From JAKQDH01 sp029558835 (GTDB taxonomy: Bacteria > Planctomycetota > Phycisphaerae > UBA1845), in contig DAOQSN010000008.1 of assembly GCA_035356615.1 (NCBI GenBank), positions 70,104 to 134,103 of the forward strand: a DNA stretch of 64,000 bases, in the 5' to 3' direction. The first letter of the stretch is position 1, and the number at the start of each line of letters is the position of its first letter. Shown in pieces: positions 26,001 to 34,596 of the stretch. Under the pieces are notes generated by a model. The model worked only from the letters and a program-made list of their open reading frames with translations, ran no database searches and was not told the origin of the DNA. The translations under genes were made by a program, and so were the position numbers.

Positions 26001-29000
26001 CGTCTCCCACCACCACACGCAGGGAAAGGCCACCGGGTTGCGGATTTCAACCCAGTACACCTTGCCGGGCTCGACGATGAGCGACGGGTTCAACGTGGCA
26101 GAGTAATGGTACTCCGGGAAACCTGTCTCGAACCCGATGATCGCGCCGGTTGCGGTTCTCTGCACCGTTCCGCCAAGGGGGTACATGGCCACCAGCTTAC
26201 GCGCCAGTCCGTCCTCGTTGACGTAGAAGTTGACCGTGAAGTCGTCACTCGGGGTGCACGCTTCGCCGCAGGCGTCGCGATACGTGCCCCACCAGGAGAG
26301 GTCGGTGATCGTGGCCGCGTCTGCCAAAGTGAAACCGTCAGCCGCCCGCGCTCCGGAGTCCGCGTCTAACGCCAACAGGTAGGCTCCACCATGAGCCTGC
26401 TGGTCGGGTGACTGGCACAGCGAGACGGCTCGGGCCGCCGCAGTTTCCACCCGGCCATCCACCGCCCCCCGGAAGGCTCGCCCACGGAGGCGCTCGCCGC
26501 CGTGTCGTTCGCATTCGTCCGGTATGCCGTTGAGCTGGCAGTCGTCGCTGGCGCCACTGGCCACGTCGCACGCGTCGGGTATACCGTTGGCATTGCAGTC
26601 CGGGCTACTGCCCAGGCTCACGTCGCAACTGTCGGCCACGCCGTTCTGGTTACAGTCGCTCTCACACTCGTCGGGGATACCGTTTTGCGTGCAATCCTGG
26701 CTGGTGCCCTCGGCAATGTCGCAACTGTCGGCGATGCCGTTGCTGTTGCAGTCGGGTTCGCACTCGTCGGGTATACCGTTGCCGGTGCAATCCTGGCTGG
26801 TGCCCTGGGCGATGTCGCAACTGTCGGCCACGCCGTTCTGGTTGCAGTCGGGTTCGCACTCGTCGGGGATGCCGTTGCCCGTGCAGTCCTGGCTGGTGCC
26901 CTGATCGATGTCGCAGGAATCGGGCACGCCGTTGGCGTTGCAGTCCGTGGCCCCGGGCTGACAGGCGTCCCCGATGCCGTCGTCGTCGCAATCCGCCTGG
27001 CTGGGATTGTAGTGACTGGGGCAGTTGTCGGAATCGTTGGGAATCCCGTCTCCATCGGAATCCGTCGCGCTGGTCTGACAACCCCAGCGAGCGATGTAGC
27101 TCGATGCTACGCCGCCCGCCGTGTTGAAACTTCCCCCTGCGTACAGCGCCGGCCCGGTCCCCTCGTCGAAGACGGTGAGGGCCCAGACTTCCTTGTTCGC
27201 TCCACTGCCCAGCGTGGACCACTGGGTGTCGTCCCACTTGGCGATCCGGTTGGCCTCCCCTCCGCCCGCCGTCGTGAACCAGCCTCCCGCGTACAACGCC
27301 GGCCCGCTCCCGTCGTCGAAGACCGTCAAGGCCCAGACGGCCTCGTTCGTCCCGCTGCCCAGAGCCGACCATTGGGTGCCGTCCCACTTGGCGATGCCGT
27401 TGGCCGGCACACCGCCCGCCGTTGAGAAATAGCCCCCCGCGTACAACGCCGGCCCGCTCCCGTCGTCGAAAACGGTGAGAGCGTAGACGTAGCTGCTCAT
27501 TCCCCCCAGGCCCCACCAATGCGTGCCGTCCCACTTGGCAATCCGACTGATGACCAGCCCGCCCGCCGTGGTGAAATCTCCCCCCACGTACAACGCCGGC
27601 CCGGTCCCGTCGTCGAAGACGGTGAGGGCCCGGACACAGTTGTTCACCCCACTGCCCAGCGCGGACCACTGGGTGCCATCCCATTTGGCGATCCGATCAG
27701 CCGGCACACCCCCGGCCGTGGTGAAGTTGCCACCGGCATACAATGCCGGCAGGTGGGGACCGTCTCCATCGTCGTCGAAAACGGTCAGTGCGAAGACACC
27801 GGGAATGGCCATCCCGCTGCCCAGGGCCGACCACTGCGTGCCATTCCATTTGGCGATCCCGTTGGCCGGCACGCCGCCCGCGGTCGCGAACCCGCCCGCC
27901 GCGTACAACGCCGGCCCGGTACCGTCGTCGAAAACGGTGAGGGCGTAGACATAAGGATACCCACCACCCAGCACGCCACTGCCCAGCGCTGACCACTGCG
28001 TGCCATTCCATTTGGCGATCGCGTTGGCTGGCACGCCGCCCGCCATGGTGAACTCGCCCCCTGCGTACAACGCCGCCGGCTGGGGGCCCTCCCCATCGTC
28101 GTCGAAGACGGTAACGGCCCTAACGCGGGCGTTCACCCCGTTCCGGTCGCCTAGGGCCGACCATTGCGTACCGTCCCATTTGGCAATTGAATCGGCCGGC
28201 GCACCCCCCGCAGTCGCGAACCTGCCCCCCGCATACAACGCCGGCCCGGCCCCGCCATCGAAGACGGTGAGCGCGAAGACACAAGGGGAGTTCCCCGCCA
28301 TACCGAGGCCCAGAGCCGACCATTGGGTGCCGTTCCACTTGGCGATGCGCTTGGCCTCCCCGCCGCCCGCCGTCGTGAACCAGCCTCCCGCGTACAACGC
28401 TGGCCCAGTCCCGTCGTCGAAGACCGTGAGGGCACCGACGCCGGAGTTCATCCCGCTGCCCAGAGCGGTCCACTGGGTGCCGTCCCACTTTGCGACATAG
28501 TTCGCCTGCACACCCCCGGCTGCGATGAAGTTGCCCCCCGCGTACAACGCCGGCCCGCTCCCGTCGTCGAAGACCGTGAGCGCTTGGACACTAGGGGAGG
28601 GGCCCCCCATACCGAGGCCCAGGGCCGACCATTGGGTGCCGTCCCACTTGGCGATGCAGTTGGCCGGCACGCCGCCCGCAGTCGTGAATGCGCCCCCCGC
28701 GTACAACGCCGGCCCGCTCCCGTCGTCGAAGACGGTCAGCTGCCTAACAGTGGAGTTCATTCCGCTGCCCAGGGCCGACCACTGCGTACCATCCCACTTG
28801 GCGATGTAGTTCGCCGGCACCCCCCCGGCTGCGGTGAAGTTGCCCCCCGCGTACAACGCCGGCCCGGTCCCGTCGTCGAAAACGGTGAGGGCGTAGACCC
28901 AGTTGTCCATCCCGCCGCCCAGGGCCGACCATTGGGTGCCGTCCCACTTGGCGATGCGGTTGGCCGGCATGCCGCCCGCAGTCGTGAATGCGCCCCCCGC

Positions 29001-29576
29001 GTACAACGTCGGCCCGGTGCCGTCGTCAAAGACGGTGAGCGCGTGGACATAAGGGGAGGGGCCCCCCATACCGAGGCCCAGGGCCGACCATTGGGTGCCG
29101 TCCCACTTGGCGATCCGGTTGGCCTCCCCGCCGCCCGCTGTCGTGAACCAGCCTCCCGCGTACAACGCCTGCCCGGTTCCATCGTCAAACACGGCCAGGG
29201 CATAGAGCGTATCATTCACGCCCGGCAACCCAAACCCCGGCGTCCAGGCCGGTGGGCAGGACTCGGCCAAGGCGCGCGGCACCGGCCAGGCCGTGATGCC
29301 AAGCATCACCGCGAGTCCGAGCAGGCACCGACGGAGGCCGCGGCTCAGACGTCCAGCTTGTTTCCCCACGGGCGAGGTATTCGTGCCACACTGGGGTTGG
29401 CCGGGCGCATTGCCAACCGGCGGCCCAGGCCACACCCAGCGCCGGGAGCCCGAAACCGTCCGCCCGTCTGCTGCCGTACCGGGTCTACACCAGGCCTGCG
29501 GGCGGTGCTGTTCACCCAGAGCTGAAAGCCAAGCCCCGCTACCTGCTGGCTGACTTGCCATCGTCGTCCGCCTCAT
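23043..29576 (-). CDS. Giant secreted repeat protein with possible caspase-fold C-terminus
   Basis: 2,177 residues if it starts at ATG 29576 (CAGGGAG upstream); a GTG at 29369 just before the signal peptide (CLLGLAVMLGITAWPVPRALA) is an alternative. Order: 14 tandem repeats of about 48-52 residues (ALTVFDDGTGPALYAGG ... IAKWDGTQWSALG); a TSP3-like loop (DSDGDGIPNDSDNCP) and Cys/Asp repeats (DCNQNGVADSCDIAQG and relatives); a beta-rich module; a dockerin-like pair (PGDLDGDCDVDLDDYAGFADCL); Cys-rich modules (PPTGACCYEDGACDKV); and a C-terminal region containing WIDGHGN and FLAVCYGA, a His/Cys arrangement like clan CD peptidases. Function is unknown: a large extracellular protein, perhaps adhesive with an associated protease. 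Confidence 0.8.
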   Translation of the reverse strand: MRRTTMASQPAGSGAWLSALGEQHRPQAWCRPGTAADGRTVSGSRRWVWPGPPVGNAPGQPQCGTNTSPVGKQAGRLSRGLRRCLLGLAVMLGITAWPVPRALAESCPPAWTPGFGLPGVNDTLYALAVFDDGTGQALYAGGWFTTAGGGEANRIAKWDGTQWSALGLGMGGPSPYVHALTVFDDGTGPTLYAGGAFTTAGGMPANRIAKWDGTQWSALGGGMDNWVYALTVFDDGTGPALYAGGNFTAAGGVPANYIAKWDGTQWSALGSGMNSTVRQLTVFDDGSGPALYAGGAFTTAGGVPANCIAKWDGTQWSALGLGMGGPSPSVQALTVFDDGSGPALYAGGNFIAAGGVQANYVAKWDGTQWTALGSGMNSGVGALTVFDDGTGPALYAGGWFTTAGGGEAKRIAKWNGTQWSALGLGMAGNSPCVFALTVFDGGAGPALYAGGRFATAGGAPADSIAKWDGTQWSALGDRNGVNARVRAVTVFDDDGEGPQPAALYAGGEFTMAGGVPANAIAKWNGTQWSALGSGVLGGGYPYVYALTVFDDGTGPALYAAGGFATAGGVPANGIAKWNGTQWSALGSGMAIPGVFALTVFDDDGDGPHLPALYAGGNFTTAGGVPADRIAKWDGTQWSALGSGVNNCVRALTVFDDGTGPALYVGGDFTTAGGLVISRIAKWDGTHWWGLGGMSSYVYALTVFDDGSGPALYAGGYFSTAGGVPANGIAKWDGTQWSALGSGTNEAVWALTVFDDGSGPALYAGGWFTTAGGGEANRIAKWDDTQWSTLGSGANKEVWALTVFDEGTGPALYAGGSFNTAGGVASSYIARWGCQTSATDSDGDGIPNDSDNCPSHYNPSQADCDDDGIGDACQPGATDCNANGVPDSCDIDQGTSQDCTGNGIPDECEPDCNQNGVADSCDIAQGTSQDCTGNGIPDECEPDCNSNGIADSCDIAEGTSQDCTQNGIPDECESDCNQNGVADSCDVSLGSSPDCNANGIPDACDVASGASDDCQLNGIPDECERHGGERLRGRAFRGAVDGRVETAAARAVSLCQSPDQQAHGGAYLLALDADSGARAADGFTLADAATITDLSWWGTYRDACGEACTPSDDFTVNFYVNEDGLARKLVAMYPLGGTVQRTATGAIIGFETGFPEYHYSATLNPSLIVEPGKVYWVEIRNPVAFPCVWWWETAPPTGAGNGLALYDATGDGYAAGDAGPYDLAFCVAGLAADEDCNANGIDDAEDISGGSSADCQPNGIPDECEADRNVNGVPDDCDIIGGFSRDKNFNGVPDEADCPTRPGDLDGDCDVDLDDYAGFADCLGATGPELLDGCVCADLDLNGAVEIADYLAFATGADTVDEACRIPLPDACPDSWATSLGGREETFYDFGVHGPIPAGFFGEGSDPFGDRVVLVGAPVDPNDVHGETDTQIQHGPVIFDENGAAEVVLEITALGLQASEPIVVSYDRGRTTEEWLMVVGLSSYHPGAGVLTAQLDGPEANSGTYDATVYVQPLFLFVKVQDLLDGVLPECVTMRVLDTGESREGREALPPITLSFTDQPFVRTAGPEILEQMAVPDCAQGNFVPGVREVRGPGGSRAGELTCESHVTEGEAHYFCPPECKGDDVCRYVKTGLVTPLASCTNVPWFPAHKLGTTCAGGGGCPGSAFKIKPCPGGGFATQAYTYLACVERQSICQGSCCGEHGGCVLSTWPLCDGQYTGANSCSPDPCPPTGACCYEDGACDKVLAFTCDRTGGEYEGDDVSCTPNPCPRVDLVGHRPGTLNAPGPAVAEADEDAPDSLFAAVNDDNDDNGPLEQRDNRDNVIGATDDDVVKITLRLLPSGLTEGVVQLSVNPPDSLRLFKADGLSLLNDLSVDLASPAGDLAGIVSSDVDIFVEGKDVPVGDPVEDVTIRLTYTRDGTELARDDVHLRMTWIMLPAASIWNPFWWDFGNCGETELWNVCATRGFVVTPHITYVDPGNWPVHTLLQFFDDVSSRTRGILWIDGHGNAGATTPGEIPIETYDDMGEAVLARNYYINTLGWPADTLTVSEGWSGKWAVCITVKFVQRYCVMRDHSAVFLAVCYGAVAGGGEPSLADAFAGLLEADNSFGYDDISYTPELISDTRAIFETIGGTKPIGGVSKNYTIREAYDGGGIDENQAEWPAHLVRGDHTVDSVRMYVPR
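27080..29225 (-). repeat. Fourteen tandem coding repeats of about 150 bases
   Basis: A coding tandem array inside the giant secreted protein. Each unit encodes ALTVFDDGTGPALYAGG, then a variable FTTAGG-type turn and IAKWDGTQWSALG. Most units are near-identical at both DNA and protein level, some with inserts (for example two units with an extra DDDGxGPxxPA loop). Nearly identical copies suggest recent expansion or gene conversion and make this region prone to assembly error. Confidence 0.85.
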
Positions 29577-30566
29577 GGTCGGCTCCCTGCACTGAACTCC
29601 GGAAGGACGCCGGTCATCCGCGCGTACTCCTCAACATGACATAGCAGCAAATCTGCCCCGCTCTGACGAATTCGAAAGAACCGCGCGCGACCCGCCGCCC
29701 ACGGCTCCCATGCCCGGCGGCACCCCCGGTGGGAGATTCGCGACCTGGCACCGGAACTCGCCGGGGCGAGATACGCCGGCCATACCTCGGCAGCCCCTCT
29801 GCATGCTCGGAATTCCCTGCAAGTCCGGGTGTGGCGACGAGCTGGGAACCGGTCGACAAAGCGCTGCGTGCCGACCTCACTCCTCGCTTTCCCAGTCGCT
29901 GAGACCACGAGGTAGGGGCCAGGATTGCCGGGAGCCGTCGCTGGCAAGTCCGAACTCCGAACGTGTTGTTGCTCGCTGATAGAATTGCGGGGATGACGCG
30001 ACCACTCACACGCTCGCGGGCCGCCGGCCGAAGCGAACGCTGCCCGTCACCCACCGCGCCGTTGAGCGTCAGTATAGCAAGTGACACAGGCCAAAATCAA
30101 GAGAGTTGTGTTACCGTGCAGGATACGGGCGGCCTGCGCGGCGTCGCCAACACACACTGCTGGGCCCGCGCAGGCTGCGCCAAGTACCGCTGGAATCGCC
30201 CCCTCAATCGCTGGTTCGCACTGGCCAACGAAACTGTGACACCCCGCGCTCCATCACAATGTTAGAATCCATCAACTGGCGGACAAACCGGCGCAAAGCT
30301 CGCGTACGGAGAACGTGCACACTGGGGTTAGACCTCATCCGTGATCCTAAAGGCCTGCCCGCCCAGAAAGGTCTGGTTACGGGGGGCGAGCCGGGTGTCC
30401 GCGACATCCGCCTCCTGCTCACGGCCATCGCCATGCCGCAGGCAGCGTTCGGGGACGAAGTGCTGCGCAAGGACCCGTTCGACATGGCCGTGGCCTACCT
30501 AGTCCACATACTGCAGAAGGCAGGCTGCCGACCGTCGGCCTTACTGCAGCGTGCCGGGTCTGGAAG
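29577..30566. other. Long region without a recognisable gene
   Basis: Nearly 1 kb between the giant protein and the ArdC-like gene. Frames on both strands are short and Arg/Ser/Pro-rich. One plus-strand stretch (about 30330-30530, reading VRDIRLLLTAIAMPQAAFG and VLRKDPFDMAVAYLVHILQ) is protein-like but has no clear start or family. The region probably contains the boundary between chromosome and integrated element. Confidence 0.35.
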
Positions 30567-31400
30567 CTACACGTCCGGCCCGATGGCCGCGATGATCTGT
30601 GAAGCGGCGTGCTGGATGCGGTCGAGGGATGCGGCCAGCGTCGCGGCCGTGCCCTGGTAGAGCTGGATGTAGTCGCTGCTGGCCGTGTTCGTCTCCAACC
30701 CGATGGCCGCGCACACCACATGGGCCACCGCCTCGGCCTCGGTTTCACGGACGGTCTTGGGCAGCGGCTCGTGCCCGGCGCAGCAGTGGAGCAAATGGTG
30801 GCCGACCTCGTGGGCGAGCGTGGACAACTGCTCGGCCGGGGGCAGGTCGGGCAGGAGCACGATCGTGCTCCCGATGCAGGCACCGAGTGCTGGGGCGATG
30901 CGGCGAGAGTACTCGAGCGTGATGCCCTTCTCGGCGATGAACGCCTTGAGCCGGTCCGTGTACGGTCCGGGGTTTCCAGCAACTATGGGGAATTCTGGAA
31001 GCGGCGAACCCATTGTCTGCGAAACATCGAACACGTACGCGCCACGAAAGCCGACCACCGTTTCATCTGTGTCTGTGTCGTCGCTTGCTGACGGGTGGCC
31101 CCCTTGTCCCTCGGCCGCGTTGTCGCGCTTCCGGCGTCGGACGCACGGAGCCAGGATGGCGATCCCATGCTCGCCTTTGCGGACGATCCGGCCGAGTCGA
31201 TTCCAAGTCGTTAGCCCGCACACGTGCCGGGCCTGGGGAAACTGGCGCAGGATCAGCATCACGTTGTGCACCGAGTACCGGGGGAACTTGGCCATCGCGG
31301 CCAGGTAGGCCTTGAGTGTGTCGCTGTGCCCGCGCTCGAGTTGCTGCGCCAGCCCTTCAATCTTCTCCTTCGCCAACTGCCGTGCTTCTTTGACCTTCAT
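30567..31400 (-). CDS. ArdC-like antirestriction protein with metallopeptidase domain
   Basis: 277 residues. The N-terminal part (about 1-85: KFPRYSVHNVMLILRQFPQA, WNRLGRIVRKGEHGIAILAPC) is the ssDNA-binding ArdC-N fold (DUF1738). The C-terminal part carries the zinc-metallopeptidase motif HEVGHHLLH (about residue 197) with a downstream Glu-rich helix (RETEAEAVAHVVCAAIG), as in ArdC and ImmA/IrrE-like proteins. ArdC-type proteins on plasmids and phages protect incoming DNA from host restriction. Compared with full-length ArdC the core is complete. GGAG lies 9 bases before the ATG. An imperfect dyad immediately upstream could regulate it. Confidence 0.88.
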   Translation of the reverse strand: MKVKEARQLAKEKIEGLAQQLERGHSDTLKAYLAAMAKFPRYSVHNVMLILRQFPQARHVCGLTTWNRLGRIVRKGEHGIAILAPCVRRRKRDNAAEGQGGHPSASDDTDTDETVVGFRGAYVFDVSQTMGSPLPEFPIVAGNPGPYTDRLKAFIAEKGITLEYSRRIAPALGACIGSTIVLLPDLPPAEQLSTLAHEVGHHLLHCCAGHEPLPKTVRETEAEAVAHVVCAAIGLETNTASSDYIQLYQGTAATLAASLDRIQHAASQIIAAIGPDV

Positions 31401-31411
31401 TTTCTCACGCT

Positions 31412-31450
31412 CCGAGGTGGGTTCCTCGACGAGCGGGAACCCACCCTCGG
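31412..31450. promoter_or_regulatory. Imperfect inverted repeat upstream of the ArdC-like gene
   Basis: Left arm CCGAGGTGGGTTCC (31412-31425) is matched by the reverse complement of 31436-31450 with one extra G, giving a 14-base-pair stem with a single bulge and a 10-base loop. It begins 12 bases upstream of the ArdC-like ATG and includes the ribosome-binding region on its edge. It could be an operator or a translational attenuator. Confidence 0.45.
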
Positions 31451-31588
31451 CACGCGCTGGGGGCCGTAGGCCAGAAGTCGCTGCGTCGTCATCACTTGGC
31501 CAACCGTCGTGCGTGACCGGAGTGGATACTGATGCTCAGCGGCGGCCGATCGGTTCAGCGGTCAGGTCCGTCGCACGGAGTGTGACGT

Positions 31589-32449
31589 ATGAAAAAGCGA
31601 GACAGTCACCGCGGAGTGTGCATGACCGTTCCTGCAGTGGACGAGCGCGAGCTGAAGTGGGCCTTCCGCCTGGCGAACGATTTCTTCGAGCACATTAAGG
31701 TAGGCCTATTCGGTCGCATTCCGCGAATGGATGCTCTAACAGCCGGGTTCTTCCAGCGCAACACCGCCCGCGCCCACGTTCTTAACGGCCCGATTCTCCG
31801 CAAGCACCACCTGCCCATTCGCGACCAGCAAGACTTTGCCGTTCGGCTGGTCGCCTGCTGCACCGATGCGTCGGCCGTCGTCAGCGTTGGCGGCTTCTGG
31901 GCTGTCGTTCGTTGTGCGGCGTGCGGCTACTGGTGCTGGAGTCGCCAGTCGCCGTGCAAGCGGTGTGGTGCGCCGGCGGTCCCAGTTCTCAAGAATCGCT
32001 ACCGTTATTGGTACCTGAACGGTGAATTGCAGGTGCGCGACTCGGACGAGATTTGGTCATGGACCTCCCGGGCGCTGCATGATCCCCGCCACCGAGTTCT
32101 CGCTTGGGACGATGAATACGGTGGCAAGCGCTGGGGCAGAGTGCCCGAGCCCCAGAACGACGGCCCCTGGCGGCTCCAGCCCTGGATGCGACCTCACTTC
32201 ACGCTCAACTATCCAGTAGTTCAGCGATTGCTCGGGCGCGAACCGGAGTCCAGTACTGCGGCTGCGGCGCAGAGCATTGGAGCCCGAGCCTCTGCATCCT
32301 TGCCGCTTTTGCGCGTTAGTCCCCAGAAGCTGAAGAAGTCACTGGAGGCTGTGAGCACCCGGGTGTTCCACACGAACGAGCGTGCTACTTGTGCGCCGGG
32401 AGTGATCAGATGGACAGGGCCGATGACGAAACGATCGGCTGCTCGCTGA
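31589..32449 (+). CDS. Zinc-ribbon protein of unknown function
   Basis: 286 residues if it starts at ATG 31589; ATG 31622 (MTVPAVDERELKWAFRLAND) is equally possible, both having a nearby GGAG. The clearest feature is a four-Cys zinc ribbon, CAACGYWCWSRQSPCKRCG (about residues 109-127), followed by a Trp-rich segment (YRYWYLNGELQV, IWSWTSRALHD, GPWRLQPWMRP). A C-terminal tail is basic. I recognise no family. Its position between ArdC and the integrase region suggests an element-encoded nucleic-acid-binding protein. Confidence 0.6.
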   Translation: MKKRDSHRGVCMTVPAVDERELKWAFRLANDFFEHIKVGLFGRIPRMDALTAGFFQRNTARAHVLNGPILRKHHLPIRDQQDFAVRLVACCTDASAVVSVGGFWAVVRCAACGYWCWSRQSPCKRCGAPAVPVLKNRYRYWYLNGELQVRDSDEIWSWTSRALHDPRHRVLAWDDEYGGKRWGRVPEPQNDGPWRLQPWMRPHFTLNYPVVQRLLGREPESSTAAAAQSIGARASASLPLLRVSPQKLKKSLEAVSTRVFHTNERATCAPGVIRWTGPMTKRSAAR

Positions 32450-32679
32450 TGGACCGGGTACACGACGACGCGTTGGCGGTCGGCCGAGACGAAGGGCTCA
32501 TGGTGAGCCTGAAGACGCGCGCGCGCCGACTCGATGCGTGGCGGTCCAGCATCGCGGCCACGTTTGCCTGCGGTCAGCGAACCGGCATTCCAGGTGTGCA
32601 GCCGTATGCAATACTCGTGGGCGAACGGGCGATGCGCGAGGCGCGTCCACGCACCGGTAGATTACGGATCGTCGCATGA
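32410..32679 (+). CDS. Possible small protein overlapping the zinc-ribbon gene
   Basis: About 89 residues from ATG 32410, which has GGGAG 7 bases upstream and overlaps the end of the previous gene by 40 bases. The sequence is charged (VSLKTRARRLDAWRSSIAATF ... PYAILVGERAMREARPRTGR) with no known domain. Such overlaps occur in phage-type operons, but the composition also fits a chance frame. Confidence 0.35.
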   Translation: MDRADDETIGCSLMDRVHDDALAVGRDEGLMVSLKTRARRLDAWRSSIAATFACGQRTGIPGVQPYAILVGERAMREARPRTGRLRIVA

Positions 32680-32834
32680 TCGACATCGCCCAGGAGACAT
32701 TGATTCCGCTCCGCGAGGCGCCGCGGTGCCTGCCACGGCGACCGAACGGCAGGCGCGGTCCCTTGATAACGGGAAACTCGCCCCGGCGACCGCGGCGCCC
32801 GCATGCTTCACCGAGCAGAATGTGAGACAAGGAT

Positions 32835-33050
32835 ATGTCCGACCGTACGACGCATATGCTTGATCGATATTCGACGGTGAGTTTGAAGACGCTCGCCACG
32901 TTGCTCGATGCGCATCGCTCGTCGGTGCGCCGCTGGCTGAGCCAAGCTGGCGTGCGCCCCATCGTGGTTGGACGTGGTCGCAACGCCGGTATCCGCTACC
33001 GCTGGCGGGATGTCGAGCAGTGGCTCGCGACGCGCGAGGAAGTCGACTGA
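32835..33050 (+). CDS. Small helix-turn-helix protein, candidate excisionase
   Basis: 71 residues with a MerR/HTH_17-type helix-turn-helix: VSLKTLATLLDAHRSSVRRWLSQ followed by the wing VVGRGRNAGIRYRWRDVEQWL. Small proteins of this type serve as recombination directionality factors or repressors. It converges on the tyrosine recombinase with no spacer at all: the stop codon ends at 33050 and the recombinase stop starts at 33051. This tight pairing supports a role in excision. ATG 32856 is an alternative start. Confidence 0.72.
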   Translation: MSDRTTHMLDRYSTVSLKTLATLLDAHRSSVRRWLSQAGVRPIVVGRGRNAGIRYRWRDVEQWLATREEVD

Positions 33051-34304
33051 TCAGCCGGCTTCGTCGCGCACAATCCGCAGCTTCGGTTGCCCATTATCCG
33101 CAGACTCGTTGCCATGGAGTTGGGCCAGCACTTCTTGCAGTAGCCGCGCCGTTTGATCCGGCGGCCGGTCTCGGTCCGTGAACTCCACACTGTCGTGCAT
33201 CGCCTCCGGAACCAACGCTGCGTAGTGCCGACGGCAGATCTCGGGGCTGTTGCCCATCAGGGTCGCGATCTTGTAAAGCGACTCGCCACGCTGGGCGAGG
33301 TGGCTGCCGAACGTGTGTCGGAAATCCAGGCAGGACCAGGAAAGACCGCATGCCGCGTTGGCGGCCCGCAGATCCTGCGAGAAGTTGTCCGGGTGCCACC
33401 GTGTTCCCGTCGGAGACGGAAAGAACCAGATGGGGCCAGCAGGTGGCTCGTAAGTACGCAGGATCTCCAGCAAGGCGCTGCTGATCGGCACGACCCGGTT
33501 CCGTTTCGTCTTCGGCTGCCAGAAGTCCCCCTCAATCGTCTTGGCTCGCACGTGGATGAGCCGCGTCTCCAGGTTGACGTCCTCACGCGTCAACCAGATC
33601 GTTTCCTCCCGCCGCAGCCCGGCATAGATGTAGATCGCGACCATCGCGTGCATGAGCGGGTTCGGCGTGAGTGCCTCCAGTTGCTGTTCGACCTGCTCCA
33701 GCGAAAGGAACCGGATCTCTGGCGCCGCCTCGTGCTGCCGCTCTACTCCGTCGGCCGGATTCGGATAACGCCGATCCCGGGCCCGAAAGCCAAGGTGCTT
33801 CGTCGCGTACACGAAGAGCCGGTGCAGCACCTGCCGCATGCTGTTTGCCGTTTTTGGTGACCAGCCGTCGTCACGGATGCGGGCGGAGATGAACTGGTTG
33901 ATCATCGTGGGTGAGACGTCTTCGAGGATCGCGACCTTCACATGTGCGTGGGCGTACTGGTCGGTCAGCCGCTTCGGCGTTTTCGTCTTGGACCAACCGC
34001 CGGGCAGGCCGGGTTCGAGTGCTTCGCAGATCGGCCCGAAGAAGACCCGCAGCCGGCTCACGTCGTTCTTGCAGGATTTGAACGTCCGCGTGGCCTGCAG
34101 GTGCTCGCAGAACCTCTGCAGGACCATGCGGATGGGCAGACGGCTGGCAGCTTGCAGCTCACCGATGGAAAGCTCGTACTCGATGCGCTTCTTCTTCTCC
34201 TTCGCGACCCGCTCGTTGGTGGTGCCGAGGGATTTCTGCACGTGCTGCCCGTTCGCGTAGTACGCGATCCAGAACCACTCTCCTCGCTTGTAAAGGGATG
34301 CCAT
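33051..34304 (-). CDS. Tyrosine recombinase/integrase
   Basis: 417 residues. The N-terminal SAM-like/core-binding part (about 60-190) precedes the catalytic domain. Catalytic residues visible: Arg231 in AGLRREET, Arg329 in the LDFRHTFGSHLAQRG box and the nucleophile Tyr361 in CRRHYAAL. The first His of the usual H-x-x-R box is Leu326, a substitution seen in some integrases. An N-terminal region (YKRGEWFWIAYYANGQHV) resembles AP2-like arm-binding domains. It is the first gene at the left side of the visible mobile element and faces away from the defence cassette terminator. Likely responsible for site-specific integration; attachment sites were not identified. Confidence 0.93.
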   Translation of the reverse strand: MASLYKRGEWFWIAYYANGQHVQKSLGTTNERVAKEKKKRIEYELSIGELQAASRLPIRMVLQRFCEHLQATRTFKSCKNDVSRLRVFFGPICEALEPGLPGGWSKTKTPKRLTDQYAHAHVKVAILEDVSPTMINQFISARIRDDGWSPKTANSMRQVLHRLFVYATKHLGFRARDRRYPNPADGVERQHEAAPEIRFLSLEQVEQQLEALTPNPLMHAMVAIYIYAGLRREETIWLTREDVNLETRLIHVRAKTIEGDFWQPKTKRNRVVPISSALLEILRTYEPPAGPIWFFPSPTGTRWHPDNFSQDLRAANAACGLSWSCLDFRHTFGSHLAQRGESLYKIATLMGNSPEICRRHYAALVPEAMHDSVEFTDRDRPPDQTARLLQEVLAQLHGNESADNGQPKLRIVRDEAG

Positions 34305-34457
34305 GACAGCCTTCTCCGACGACCGTCGAGTTCGGCCGTCCTGAAAGTAACCCAGGCTGTCTCTGCAGGAGTGTCACAGGGGTGACGTGTCGCCGACGCC
34401 GTTTTCGATCACTACATTTTCACTACATTCTCGCGATCGAAGGCGTCCGGACAACGA

Positions 34458-34487
34458 AGCAGGGACGGCTAAGTGGCCGTCCCTGCT
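34458..34487. terminator. Perfect 12-bp hairpin downstream of the helicase
   Basis: AGCAGGGACGGC (34458-34469), six-base loop TAAGTG, then the exact complement (34476-34487). It lies about 110 bases past the stop of the SNF2 helicase on the minus strand and 154 bases upstream of the integrase start. No T-run follows, so it may be a factor-assisted terminator or a recombination-related dyad. Confidence 0.5.
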
Positions 34488-34596
34488 CGACTTACGTGAC
34501 TAGCGGGGGCGCGACGGATACCGCTTCAACTTCGGGAAGCGTTCTGGCGGAAGTTCAAGCGGGCAGCGTGAGCGGAAGCTGCATCCAGGGCGCGTC

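Noticed and set aside
27080..29225. Regularly spaced near-identical repeats that could suggest a CRISPR array
   Set aside because: The period is about 150 bases, there are no short repeats with unique spacers, and the units translate in frame as part of one protein.
28323..29525. Long plus-strand open frame of 400 codons across the repeats
   Set aside because: It is the antisense reading of the repeat array, Arg/Pro-rich and periodic for that reason; the minus-strand reading has the signal peptide and domain structure.
29577..30566. tRNA gene as integration target at the left edge of the element
   Set aside because: I could not find a cloverleaf or CCA-end pattern there, and no attachment repeat can be matched without the right end.
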